The position numbers and the translations under genes were made by a program. The notes under the pieces were generated by a model that was not told the DNA's origin, made no database searches, and saw only the letters and a program-made list of their open reading frames with translations. Shown here one piece after another: positions 35,168 through 43,208 of a DNA stretch of 64,000 nucleotides. Source of the DNA: Ramlibacter lithotrophicus (GTDB lineage Bacteria; Pseudomonadota; Gammaproteobacteria; Burkholderiales; Burkholderiaceae_C); contig NZ_VTOX01000013.1 of assembly GCF_012184415.1 (NCBI RefSeq), forward strand, positions 62,001 to 126,000. Reading direction: 5' to 3'. Positions within the stretch are counted from its first letter, which is position 1. The number at the start of each line of letters is the position of its first letter.

Positions 35168-36166
35168 TCACTGCAGGAAGCCCAGTTTCGTCTTCGACGT
35201 CGCCGCCTTGGGCAGGTCGTCGATTGCGATGTGGTCGCGGCTTTCCAGGCGGGCGTTGCCGAAGCCGGTCATCAGCGCGCGGCGCATGTCGCGCGGCGCC
35301 AGCTCGGCGAGCTGGTCCAGCAGGTCGCCGGCCGGCTCGGGCACGAAGCGCTCGCCCCAGCCATGCTCGGCGCGGATCGCCAGGTACAGGTTGCGCGCGA
35401 TCTGGCGCGCGGCTTCGAACGAGGGCGGCTCGATCTCGAACACGTTCATGCGGTTGAGGATCGGTTCCGGGATGCAGCGCTCGTCGTTGGCCGTCATGAT
35501 CCAGATCACCTGGCTGGCGTCGATCGCCACCTCGGCGAACTCGTCCATGAAGCAGCCTGCCGTGTCGTGTTCCAGCAGCCCGTAGAGCGCTCCCAGCGGA
35601 TCGTATTGCGCGTCGGCCGCGGCCTTGTCGATCTCGTCGACGACGATCACCGGGTTGGCGTACTGGCCTTCGACCAGCGCCTCGAACACCTTGCCCGGCT
35701 TGGCGCCTTTCCATTGCGACGAGGCGCCCGACAGCAGCCAGCCCGCCGTCATGGAGCTCATCGGAACGAGGTTCATGCCGGTGCCGAGCAGCTCGGCCAG
35801 CTTGCGGGCGAAGTGGGTCTTGCCGATCCCCGGCGGCCCGAGCAGCAGCATCGGCGTCACCTCCAGGCCGTCGCGGCTGTCCTGGGACAGCGCCACGTGC
35901 CGCTTCACGTCGTTGAGCGCGTCGGCGAAGTTGGGCAACTGCTCGTAAAGCGACGCCATGTCGGGCAGTCCGCTCGGCTTGACCTGGAAGCGCTCCGGCC
36001 CGCGCTCCAGCATGCGCTCGTAGGTGGTGCGCAGGTTCTCGTGATCGCGGTTGGGGAGCTTCGCCAGTTTGCGCTCGACGTCGTGCGGACGGAAGACGCT
36101 GCGCACGCTGGCGACGGGCAGCGTGAACGCTGCGGACTGATGGGGAACGAGACTGCGTGTTTCCAT
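35168..36166 (-). CDS. AAA+ ATPase (stand-alone, Lon-like ATPase domain)
   Basis: 332 residues. N-terminal 100 residues (RPHDVERKLAKLPNRDHENL ... FADALNDVKRHVALSQ) then Walker A GPPGIGKTH (110-118), Walker B VIVVDEIDKA (173-182), sensor-1 WIMTANDE (about 227) and arginine-finger candidate in PEPILNRM (239). C-terminal alpha-helical lid but no protease or DNA-binding domain. Shares the full layout with the island ATPase at 9695 (YERMLERGPER / YLKLKERGPYR, ANPVIV.DE.DKA). Monocistronic, about 50 bp of AT-richer DNA upstream. Role unknown. Confidence 0.88.
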   Translation of the reverse strand: METRSLVPHQSAAFTLPVASVRSVFRPHDVERKLAKLPNRDHENLRTTYERMLERGPERFQVKPSGLPDMASLYEQLPNFADALNDVKRHVALSQDSRDGLEVTPMLLLGPPGIGKTHFARKLAELLGTGMNLVPMSSMTAGWLLSGASSQWKGAKPGKVFEALVEGQYANPVIVVDEIDKAAADAQYDPLGALYGLLEHDTAGCFMDEFAEVAIDASQVIWIMTANDERCIPEPILNRMNVFEIEPPSFEAARQIARNLYLAIRAEHGWGERFVPEPAGDLLDQLAELAPRDMRRALMTGFGNARLESRDHIAIDDLPKAATSKTKLGFLQ

Positions 36167-36287
36167 CGATCACTCCTTCCGGCTGGCCTGGTTTTGATTC
36201 CAGCATAAGCCGTGCCAGAGTGCAATCGAGTGCAGCCGCAGTCGCGAGGTGATGTCAGCAATTGCCGACACCAGCGGCAGGGACGGC

Positions 36288-36620
36288 TCAGGAGGCCTGG
36301 CTGCCGGTGCCGAGCACCTGCTGCAACTCGCCGCTCTGGTACATCTCCATCATGATGTCCGAGCCGCCGATGAACTCGCCCTTGACGTACAGCTGCGGAA
36401 TGGTGGGCCAGTTGCTGTAGTCCTTGATGCCCTGGCGGATCTCGTCGTCGTCCAGCACGTTCACCGTCTTCACGTTCTTCGGGTCCACCCCGCACGCCTT
36501 CAGGATCTGCACGGCGCGGCCGGAGAACCCGCACATCGGGAAATTCGCGTCGCCCTTCATGAACAGCAGGACGTCGTTGCCCTTGACCAGTTCTTCGATC
36601 CGTTGCTGAGCATCACTCAT
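36288..36620 (-). CDS. grxD: monothiol glutaredoxin, Grx4 type
   Basis: 110 residues. Active site CGFS in NFPMCGFSGRAVQI, with the glutathione-binding WPTIPQLYVKGEFIGGSDIM. CGFS glutaredoxins bind and transfer [2Fe-2S] clusters. Next to prmC-prfA-hemA, a common order in Burkholderiales. AGGAGTTTC precedes the ATG; 48 bp lie between it and the prmC end-upstream genes in the same direction. Confidence 0.97.
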   Translation of the reverse strand: MSDAQQRIEELVKGNDVLLFMKGDANFPMCGFSGRAVQILKACGVDPKNVKTVNVLDDDEIRQGIKDYSNWPTIPQLYVKGEFIGGSDIMMEMYQSGELQQVLGTGSQAS

Positions 36621-36668
36621 ATCAGAAACTCCTCTTGAAGCCCGCAGGGCGGGGGAAACATGTAGCGA

Positions 36669-37496
36669 TTATCCCAGTTCAAGGCGGCACCCGCCCGAGC
36701 AGCGCTCGATGCCGCCGAGATCGCGGCGGCTCGCAACCTGGGAAAAACCCGCACTCGCCATGAGCTCGCGGACGGCGGCTGCCTGATCGTAGCCGTGCTC
36801 GACGAGCAGCCAGCCGGAAGGCCGCAGCCGGGCAGGGGCTTGTCCGATGATGGTTCGCAGGTCGTCGAGCCCGTCGGGGCCGGCGACCAGCGCGTTCGGC
36901 GGCTCGTGCGACAGCGCCCCCAGGTGCGGATCGTCCGTGGCGACATACGGCGGGTTGCTGACGATCAGGTCGAAGCGCTCGGCTATGCCCTCCAGCCAGG
37001 CGGCGGGCCGGAACTCCACCGCCAGCCCCAGGGCCTGCGCATTGGCGGTCGCCACCTTCAGCGCATCGTGACTGCGGTCCGTCGCCAGCATCCTGGCATC
37101 CGGCCGCCGGCTCTTGATGGCCAGCGCGATCGCCCCGCTGCCGGTGCCGAGATCGATCACCCGCGGCGAAGGCCTGGTCGCCAGCACCTCGAGGGCCCAT
37201 TCGACCAGCGTCTCCGTGTCGGGCCGCGGCACCAGCACGCGTGCATCCACCATGAGGTCCAGCCCGAAGAATTCCTTGCGACCGGCGAGGTAGGCGAGCG
37301 GCTCGCCCGCCGCGCGGCGCGCGCACAGCAGCGTGAACTGCCGCTGCTGCGCGTCGTCCAGCGCGTCGCCGTCGTGCGCGAGCAGCCAGGCCCGGTCGCC
37401 GGCCGGGCGGCCCAGCGCCTGCAACAGCAGCAGCTGCGCATCGAGGCGCTCCAGGCCCAGGTGCGCGGCGGCCGCCAGCGCCTGCGCCAGCGTCAC
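36669..37496 (-). CDS. prmC: release-factor glutamine N5-methyltransferase
   Basis: 275 residues, GTG start at 37496 overlapping the prfA stop (GTGA). Methylates the GGQ glutamine of RF1 and RF2. N-terminal helical domain, then SAM-binding VIDLGTGSGAIALAIKSRRP and the catalytic NPPY in FDLIVSNPPYVATDDP, with FFGLDLMVDARVLVPRPDTE before it. Coupled to prfA, its substrate. Confidence 0.96.
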   Translation of the reverse strand: MTLAQALAAAAHLGLERLDAQLLLLQALGRPAGDRAWLLAHDGDALDDAQQRQFTLLCARRAAGEPLAYLAGRKEFFGLDLMVDARVLVPRPDTETLVEWALEVLATRPSPRVIDLGTGSGAIALAIKSRRPDARMLATDRSHDALKVATANAQALGLAVEFRPAAWLEGIAERFDLIVSNPPYVATDDPHLGALSHEPPNALVAGPDGLDDLRTIIGQAPARLRPSGWLLVEHGYDQAAAVRELMASAGFSQVASRRDLGGIERCSGGCRLELG

Positions 37497-38590
37497 GCGC
37501 CGCCCCCCGGCAGGCTGTTCTCCAGTTCCTGCAGCTGTTCGGCCTTGCGCGCCAGCAGCAGGCCCTCGACCATCTCGTCGAGCTCGCCTTCCATCACGAA
37601 CTGCAGCTTGTACAGCGTCAGGTTGATCCGGTGGTCCGTCACGCGGCCCTGCGGGAAGTTGTAGGTGCGGATGCGGTCGCTCCGGTCGCCGCTGCCGATG
37701 AGGCCCTTGCGGGTGGCGGCTTCCCTGGCGGCACGCTCCGAGCGTTCCTTTTCCTTGATGCGAGCCGCGAGCACCTGCATCGCCTTGGCCTTGTTGCGGT
37801 GCTGCGACCGGTCGTCCTGGCACTCGGCGACGATGCCGGTGGGGATGTGCGTGATCCGCACCGCCGAATCGGTCTTGTTGACGTGCTGGCCGCCGGCGCC
37901 GCTGGCGCGGTAGGTGTCGATGCGCAGGTCGGCGGGATTGATCTGCACCGCCTGCGCTTCGTCGGGCTCCGCCAGCGCCGCGACGGTGCAGGCGCTGGTG
38001 TGGATGCGGCCTTGCGTCTCGGTCGCCGGTACCCGCTGCACGCGATGGCCGCCCGACTCGAACTTGAGCTTGCCGTAGCTGCCTTCGCCGACGACGCGAA
38101 CCACCACCTCCTTGTAGCCGCCGACCTCGCCCGCGCTTTCGCTCACCAGCTCGCAGCGCCAGCCCTGGCGCTCGGCGTAGCGGGTGTACATGCGCAGCAG
38201 GTCGCCGGCGAACAGCGCCGATTCGTCGCCGCCGGTGCCGGCGCGGATTTCCAGGAAGGTGTTGCGCACGTCGTCCGGGTCCTTGGGCAGCAGCAGCCGC
38301 TGCAACTGTTCCTCCAGTTGCGGCAATTCGGATTCCAGCGCGGCGATCTCCTCGGCCGCCATGCCGGCCATCTCGGGGTCGTCCTGCATCTCGCGGGCCT
38401 GCGCCAGGTCGCCTTCGCGCTGCCGGTAGCGAAGGTACAGGTTCGCGACCTCGCTCACCTCGGCGTGTTCGCGCGTGAGGGCGCGAAAGCGCTCCATGTC
38501 CTGCACCACCTCCGGCTGCTGCAGGAAGAAGTCCAGCTCGTTGAGCCGGACCGGATAGCGTTCGAGTTGCTGGCGGAGGAATTGCTTCAC
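37493..38590 (-). CDS. prfA: peptide chain release factor 1
   Basis: 365 residues from GTG 38590 (VKQFLRQQLERYPVRLNELD). Recognises UAA/UAG. The codon-reading tripeptide lies in HRVQRVPATETQGRIH (PAT) and the hydrolysis motif in GAGGQHVNKTDSAVRITHIP. Domain 1 helical hairpin and SIFAGDLLRMY-type centre (ESALFAGDLLRMYTRYAERQ) are complete. A start further upstream would run into a dispersed repeat, so the GTG is preferred. AGGCACCCT-like upstream sequence gives no strong ribosome site. Confidence 0.96.
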   Translation of the reverse strand: MKQFLRQQLERYPVRLNELDFFLQQPEVVQDMERFRALTREHAEVSEVANLYLRYRQREGDLAQAREMQDDPEMAGMAAEEIAALESELPQLEEQLQRLLLPKDPDDVRNTFLEIRAGTGGDESALFAGDLLRMYTRYAERQGWRCELVSESAGEVGGYKEVVVRVVGEGSYGKLKFESGGHRVQRVPATETQGRIHTSACTVAALAEPDEAQAVQINPADLRIDTYRASGAGGQHVNKTDSAVRITHIPTGIVAECQDDRSQHRNKAKAMQVLAARIKEKERSERAAREAATRKGLIGSGDRSDRIRTYNFPQGRVTDHRINLTLYKLQFVMEGELDEMVEGLLLARKAEQLQELENSLPGGGA

Positions 38591-38634
38591 AGGGTGCCTG
38601 TCTGGCGGGGAGGGAGAAAGCGGGCCGTCTTCTT

Positions 38635-38712
38635 CAACGCGGAGGGCGCGGAGCAAGAATCCTTGAATCGAATTCTCTGCGCCCCATGCGTCCTTTGCGT
38701 CCTCTGCGTTGA
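38635..38712. repeat. dispersed palindromic repeat between hemA and prfA
   Basis: A 78-bp imperfect palindrome. The left arm CAACGCGGAGGGCGCGGAG and the right arm CTTTGCGTCCTCTGCGTTG differ only by transitions, so plus-strand RNA would form a 19-bp helix with G-U pairs. A central GAATTC and GCGTCC motifs lie inside. Sequences of this kind (GCGTCCTTTGCGTCCTCTGCGTT) recur between genes in many Burkholderiales genomes; only one copy is seen here. Confidence 0.65.
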
Positions 38713-38744
38713 AAGCAGGCAGAGGAGCGCCGAGGTCCGCGTCG

Positions 38745-40004
38745 CTAACGCTCTTTGCGCAGGAAGAAGTGCTGGATCGCCGCGGTGGCGCGTTCGCGCG
38801 CGGCGGCGTCGCCGGCGTGCAGCTCGGCCAGTGCGCCGTGCAGCATCTTCTGGGTGAGACCCCTGGACATGGCCTCGAGCACGGCTTCGACGTCCTCGCC
38901 CTTGGCGATCGCCTTGCGGGCCCGCGCCAGTTCGAGCGCGCGCCATTCGTCGGCCTGGGCATTGAGCTGCTGGATCAGCGGCACGGTGCCGCGCTTGTCC
39001 ATCCAGTGCAGGAAGCTCTGGACGCCGGCGTCGATGATGGCTTCGGCCTGCGCCACCGCCGCCTGGCGGTTGGCCTGGCCGGTCTGCACCACGCCGGCGA
39101 GGTCGTCGACGGTGTACAGGTAGACGTCCTCGAGCTCCCTGACCTCGGGCTCGATGTCGCGTGGCACCGCCAGGTCGACCATGAACATCGGCCGGTGCTT
39201 GCGCGACTTGAGGGCGCGCTCCACGGCGCCCAGGCCGATGATCGGCAAGGTGCTGGCCGTGCAGCTGATCACGGCGTCGAATTCGTGCAGGCGCGACGGC
39301 AGGTCGGCCAGCCGCATCACCTCGCCGCCGAAGCGCGTCGCCAGCTTCTCCCCGCGCTCCAGCGTCCGGTTGGCGATGGCGATGCCCTTGGGATTGCGGG
39401 CCGCGAAATGGGTGGCCGCCAGTTCGACCATCTCGCCGGCGCCGACGAACAGCACCTTGATCTGGCCGAGGTCCTCGAACAGCTGGCCGGCCAGGCGCAC
39501 GGCGGCGGCCGCCATGCTGATGGAATGGGCACCGATTTCGGTGGAAGTGCGCACTTCCTTCGCGACCGCGAAGGAGCGCTGGAACAGCTGGTTCAGGGTG
39601 GTGCCGAGCGCCCCCGCCTGTTCGGCGGCGCGCACGGCGTCCTTCATCTGGCCCAGGATCTGGGGCTCGCCCAGCACCATGGAGTCGAGCCCGCTGGCCA
39701 CCCGGAACGCGTGCCGGGCGGCCTGGCCGTCGCGCAGCGCGTAGGAATGGGAACGCAGCAGCGCCGGCGAGACGCCGCCGGAATGCGCCAGCCAGTCCAG
39801 GGTATGGTCGATGTCGCCGTGCTCGCCGGCGCAATAGATCTCGGTGCGGTTGCAGGTGGAGAGGATCGCGGCCTCGGGCTTGCGCGCGAGCGCGTCGCGC
39901 AAGGCCTTGAGCGTGGGCTCCACCTGGTCGATGGCATAGGCGAAGCGGCCCCGCAAATCCAGCGGAGCCGTGGTGTGGTTGATGCCGAGCGCCCAGACAG
40001 CCAT
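38745..40004 (-). CDS. hemA: glutamyl-tRNA reductase
   Basis: 419 residues from ATG 40004 (MAVWALGINHTTAPLDLRGR). First committed step of C5-pathway tetrapyrrole synthesis: reduces glutamyl-tRNA to glutamate semialdehyde with NADPH. Nucleophile Cys in AAILSTCNRTEIYCAGE, HAFRVASGLDSMVLGEPQIL, NADPH-binding VLFVGAGEMVELAATHF, ANRTLERGE and the dimerisation helix at the C-terminus (AAIQHFFLRKER). A TATAAT box sits only 8 bp upstream of the start. First of hemA-prfA-prmC-grxD. Confidence 0.97.
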   Translation of the reverse strand: MAVWALGINHTTAPLDLRGRFAYAIDQVEPTLKALRDALARKPEAAILSTCNRTEIYCAGEHGDIDHTLDWLAHSGGVSPALLRSHSYALRDGQAARHAFRVASGLDSMVLGEPQILGQMKDAVRAAEQAGALGTTLNQLFQRSFAVAKEVRTSTEIGAHSISMAAAAVRLAGQLFEDLGQIKVLFVGAGEMVELAATHFAARNPKGIAIANRTLERGEKLATRFGGEVMRLADLPSRLHEFDAVISCTASTLPIIGLGAVERALKSRKHRPMFMVDLAVPRDIEPEVRELEDVYLYTVDDLAGVVQTGQANRQAAVAQAEAIIDAGVQSFLHWMDKRGTVPLIQQLNAQADEWRALELARARKAIAKGEDVEAVLEAMSRGLTQKMLHGALAELHAGDAAARERATAAIQHFFLRKER

Positions 40005-40011
40005 GGCGCGG

Positions 40012-40033
40012 ATTATAAAATTCCGCGGAATTT
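40012..40033 (-). promoter_or_regulatory. hemA promoter region: TATAAT box and 16-bp perfect palindrome
   Basis: On the minus strand TATAAT spans 40017-40012, directly preceded by the perfect palindrome AAATTCCGCGGAATTT (40018-40033). No good -35 at 16-18 bp is seen (the nearest, TTGAAA, overlaps the palindrome). If the box is used, transcription would begin at or beside the hemA ATG, giving a leaderless or nearly leaderless mRNA. Confidence 0.5.
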
Positions 40034-40064
40034 CAAGCACTTGCGTTTTCTCAATTCCCCCGAC

Positions 40065-40343
40065 ATGGGTCCGATCGACGCCCTTCTCCACCTGCTGAGC
40101 TTCGCCGCGCCGGCTTTCGCCCTGGCCGCGCTCCTGGTGCTGGCCGGCCCCTTCCTGCTGCGGCGGCCACGGCGGCCGCTGGCGTGGTGGGTCCAGCTGG
40201 CCCTCAATGCCGCGGTCGGCGTCGCCGTGCTGGCCCTCGGCCTGTGGTATTTCGGGGTCGACGGAAAGATGGCCACCTATGCCGCGCTGGTGTGCGCCGC
40301 GGCGGCCACCCAGTGGGCGGGCAGCGGCGGCTGGCGCACCTGA
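40065..40343 (+). CDS. small integral membrane protein of unknown function
   Basis: 92 residues with three hydrophobic segments: LLSFAAPAFALAALLVLAG, WVQLALNAAVGVAVLALGLW and MATYAALVCAAAATQWAG, separated by a basic loop (LRRPRRPLAW), so the loop is likely cytoplasmic. No catalytic motif. Divergent from hemA across 60 bp and 12 bp before yaaA. I do not recognise the family beyond being common beside hemA in related bacteria. Confidence 0.7.
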   Translation: MGPIDALLHLLSFAAPAFALAALLVLAGPFLLRRPRRPLAWWVQLALNAAVGVAVLALGLWYFGVDGKMATYAALVCAAAATQWAGSGGWRT

Positions 40344-40355
40344 GGGCCCGTCGCC

Positions 40356-41135
40356 ATGTTGTTCCTGCTGTCGCCGGCGAAGACGCTGGATTACGAATCT
40401 CCGCTGCCCCCGCTCCCCCATACCCGCCCGGCCTTCGTCGGCCGGTCGCAGGAGCTGATCGCCGTCCTGCGCGAATTCACGCCGGCCCGGGTGGCGGGCC
40501 TGATGTCGCTGTCGGACAGCCTGGCCGGCCTGAACGTGGCGCGCTACCAGGCGTGGTCGCCCCGCTTCACCGCCGGGAACTCCCGCCAGGCCATCCTCGC
40601 CTTCAACGGCGACGTCTACGAGGGCCTGGCCGCCCGCTCCCTGTCGCCCGACGACCTCGCCTGGGCGCAGGACCACCTGCGGATCCTGAGCGGCCTGTAC
40701 GGGCTGTTGCGGCCACTGGACCGGATCCAGCCGTACCGGCTGGAGATGGGGACGTCCCTGCAGGTGGGCGCTGCCCGCAACCTGTACCAGTTCTGGGGCA
40801 CGCAAATTGCCGAAGCCCTGAACCGGGACGTGGCGGCGCAGAAGACGCCCGTCGTGGTGAACCTCGCGTCGCAGGAATACTCGAAAGCGGTGGATCGCGG
40901 CGCGCTCAAGGCACGGATGGTCGACTGCGTCTTCGAGGAATGGCGGGGGAGCGGCTGGAAGATCGTGAGCTTTTCGGCCAAGCGCGCCCGCGGGCTGATG
41001 GCCCGGTATGCCGTGGCCAACCGGCTGGACACGCCGGCGGCGCTGCGCGATTTCGATCTCGATGGTTATTCGTTCGACGCCGGCGTTTCTGCCGTCGACC
41101 GGCTGGTCTTCAGGCGCAGGGCAAGCCCCGCCTGA
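40356..41135 (+). CDS. yaaA: peroxide stress protein YaaA (DUF328)
   Basis: 259 residues. Starts MLFLLSPAKTLDYESPLPPL, then LNVARYQAWSPRFTAGNSRQ, ILSGLYGLLRPLDRIQPYRL, EMGTSLQVG and VVNLASQEYSKAVD, the conserved blocks of the family. In E. coli YaaA lowers free iron and DNA damage during hydrogen peroxide stress and binds DNA. C-terminal FDLDGYSFDAGVSAVDRLVF. Likely co-transcribed with the small membrane protein upstream. Confidence 0.94.
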   Translation: MLFLLSPAKTLDYESPLPPLPHTRPAFVGRSQELIAVLREFTPARVAGLMSLSDSLAGLNVARYQAWSPRFTAGNSRQAILAFNGDVYEGLAARSLSPDDLAWAQDHLRILSGLYGLLRPLDRIQPYRLEMGTSLQVGAARNLYQFWGTQIAEALNRDVAAQKTPVVVNLASQEYSKAVDRGALKARMVDCVFEEWRGSGWKIVSFSAKRARGLMARYAVANRLDTPAALRDFDLDGYSFDAGVSAVDRLVFRRRASPA

Positions 41136-41174
41136 ACGCCACCGGCTCGTCGCAGGCCTGCCCCAGGGAGAACA

Positions 41175-42032
41175 ATGAGTACGACAACACAGAAAGTGAC
41201 GCCGCAGCTGCGGCAATGGATCGTGGAGCAGGCGCAGGCCGGCCACGGCGCCGACGCCGTCCTCAAGGCCATGCTGGCGGCCGGCTGGCAGGAGGACGTG
41301 GCCGTGGAGGCCATGGAGGCCACCTTGCGCGGCCACCTGGACCAGCAGGCGGTGCGGCAGGGGCTGCCGCCGGCGCTGGACGTGCCCGATCCGGACCTCG
41401 ACGAGTCGCCGCTCTACATCGATGCCGGCGACCGGCGCGTGCACGTGCTGCAGGCGATGGCGATGCCGCGCATCGTCGTCTTCGGCAGCCTGCTCTCGGA
41501 CGTGGAATGCGAGGAACTGATCGCGCTGGCCAGGCCCCGGCTGGCGCGCTCGCTGACCGTGCAGACGCAGACCGGCGGCGAGGAGGTCAACCAGGACCGC
41601 ACGAGCAACGGCATGTTCTTCCAGCGCGGCGAGAACGAGCTGGTGCGGCGCATCGAGGCGCGGATCGCGCGCCTGGTGAACTGGCCGGTGGATCACGGCG
41701 AGGGCCTGCAGATCCTGCAGTACGGTCCTGGCGCCGAGTACAAGCCGCACTACGACTATTTCGACCCGGACCAGCCGGGCACCCCCACCATCCTCAAGCG
41801 CGGGGGCCAGCGCGTCGGCACGCTGGTCATGTACCTGGGCGAGCCGGAGAAGGGCGGCGGCACCGTGTTCCCGGACGTCCACCTCGAAGTGGCGCCCAAG
41901 CGCGGCAATGCCGTCTTCTTCAGTTACGAGCGCCCGCATCCCTCCACGAAGACCTTGCACGGCGGCACGCCGGTAGGCGCCGGCGAGAAGTGGATCGCGA
42001 CCAAGTGGCTGCGCGAGCGGCCCTTCGTCTGA
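41175..42032 (+). CDS. 2-oxoglutarate/Fe(II) dioxygenase, prolyl 4-hydroxylase-like
   Basis: 285 residues. N-terminal 60 residues are a small helical domain (LRQWIVEQAQAGHGADAVLK) seen in bacterial homologues. The jelly-roll core has the iron triad HxD in YKPHYDYFDPDQPG and the distal His in RPHPSTKTLHGGTPVGAGEK, with the 2-oxoglutarate-binding Lys (GEKWIATKWLRER). TNGMFFQRGENELVRRIEAR and QILQYGPGAEY match prolyl 4-hydroxylase catalytic domains. No signal peptide, so cytoplasmic; the target is unknown (EF-Tu is a target in some bacteria). Confidence 0.9.
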   Translation: MSTTTQKVTPQLRQWIVEQAQAGHGADAVLKAMLAAGWQEDVAVEAMEATLRGHLDQQAVRQGLPPALDVPDPDLDESPLYIDAGDRRVHVLQAMAMPRIVVFGSLLSDVECEELIALARPRLARSLTVQTQTGGEEVNQDRTSNGMFFQRGENELVRRIEARIARLVNWPVDHGEGLQILQYGPGAEYKPHYDYFDPDQPGTPTILKRGGQRVGTLVMYLGEPEKGGGTVFPDVHLEVAPKRGNAVFFSYERPHPSTKTLHGGTPVGAGEKWIATKWLRERPFV

Positions 42033-42072
42033 AGGTGGCGTTGCTGCCGCACCTGAAGAAAGCCTTGCTGCC

Positions 42073-42921
42073 ATGACCAACACGCCGGAACAATCGCAGC
42101 TGGGCAAGCCGGCGCCATGCGTCGACCGCTACGACCCCGCGCTGCTCTTCCCGATTTCGCGCGCGCCCAAGCGCGCGGAGCTGGGCATCGCGGGCGAGCC
42201 GCCGTTCTTCGGCGCCGATCTGTGGACCGCCTACGAGCTGAGCTGGCTCACGCCGCGCGGCAAGCCGCAGGTGGCGATCGCCCATGTCACCGTGCCTTGC
42301 GAGACGCCCAACATCGTCGAGAGCAAGTCGTTCAAGCTGTACCTCAACAGCTTCAGCAACACGCCCTTCGGCTCGGCCGACGAGGTGCGCGATCGCATTC
42401 GTGCCGACGTGAGCGAAGCGGCGTGGCGCGGCGCCGGGCGTCAGTCCTCGGTCGGCGTGCGCCTGCTGTTGCCCGAGCAGTTCGACCAGGAGCAGGTGCA
42501 CGAGCTGGACGGCCTCGGCCTCGACCGGCTGGACATCGAGTGCACGCAGTACACGCCCGCGCCGGAGCTGCTCACCGCCGCGTTCGACGAGCAGCCGGTG
42601 CAGGAAGTGCTGGTCAGCAACCTCCTGAAGAGCAATTGCCTGGTGACCGGCCAGCCGGACTGGGGCAGCGTGCAGATCCGCTACAGCGGGCCCCAGATCG
42701 ACCAGGGCGGCCTCTTGCGCTACCTGGTGAGCTACCGGAACCACAACGAGTTCCACGAGCAGTGCGTGGAGCGCATCTTCATGGACATCCGCCAGCGCTG
42801 CCGGCCGGTCAAGCTGTCGGTGTACGCGCGCTACACGCGGCGCGGCGGCCTGGACATCAATCCCTTCCGCACCAGCCACCCGGGGGCCATTCCGCCGAAC
42901 GTCCGCACCGCGCGGCAGTGA
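42073..42921 (+). CDS. queF: NADPH-dependent preQ0 reductase QueF
   Basis: 282 residues, the long unimodular form with two T-fold halves. Converts 7-cyano-7-deazaguanine (preQ0) to preQ1 in queuosine synthesis. NADPH-binding ESKSFKLYLNSFSNTPFGSA, the thioimide-forming Cys in LLKSNCLVTGQPDWGSVQIR, Glu/His in YRNHNEFHEQCVERIFMDI. Ends RGGLDINPFRTSHPGAIPPN. Convergent with the dienoyl-CoA isomerase; a MITE-like element starts 15 bp after the stop. Confidence 0.96.
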   Translation: MTNTPEQSQLGKPAPCVDRYDPALLFPISRAPKRAELGIAGEPPFFGADLWTAYELSWLTPRGKPQVAIAHVTVPCETPNIVESKSFKLYLNSFSNTPFGSADEVRDRIRADVSEAAWRGAGRQSSVGVRLLLPEQFDQEQVHELDGLGLDRLDIECTQYTPAPELLTAAFDEQPVQEVLVSNLLKSNCLVTGQPDWGSVQIRYSGPQIDQGGLLRYLVSYRNHNEFHEQCVERIFMDIRQRCRPVKLSVYARYTRRGGLDINPFRTSHPGAIPPNVRTARQ

Positions 42922-42935
42922 CCGCGCGGCGGCTC

Positions 42936-43208
42936 AGGGAAGCTCTGAACAAATCGCGTCGCGCGCGCTCGAGACGAAAAGTGGATGATTTGTCCGCCAA
43001 ATTCCTGGCCGGTGCTGGACGCACCGGCCGGGAATTTGGTGGGCAAAGGGCCGGTTTTCGTCCGAGCCCTCCGGGACGGCGCTTTTCCGGGCGACCTGGG
43101 GTGTTACGAGACCAGGCAAGCCGTCCAGGCTTGCCTTGGGTCTCGCGCCTACCATCTCATCCCGGAAAAGCACCGTCGCGCACGGCGGGATTTGTTCAGA
43201 GCTTCCCT
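42936..43208. mobile_element. MITE-like element with 20-bp terminal inverted repeats
   Basis: 273 bp with perfect ends: AGGGAAGCTCTGAACAAATC at 42936-42955 and its exact reverse complement at 43189-43208. No coding capacity. Internally it has two large stem-loops: stem 1 arms 42997-43015 / 43021-43039 (19 bp, one G-U) extended by 42968-42980 / 43055-43066; stem 2 outer arms 43075-43091 / 43161-43177 (16 of 17) and inner arms 43108-43122 / 43128-43144. It fills the space between convergent queF and the isomerase gene. Non-autonomous element of an unidentified IS; it may also serve as a bidirectional terminator. Confidence 0.8.
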
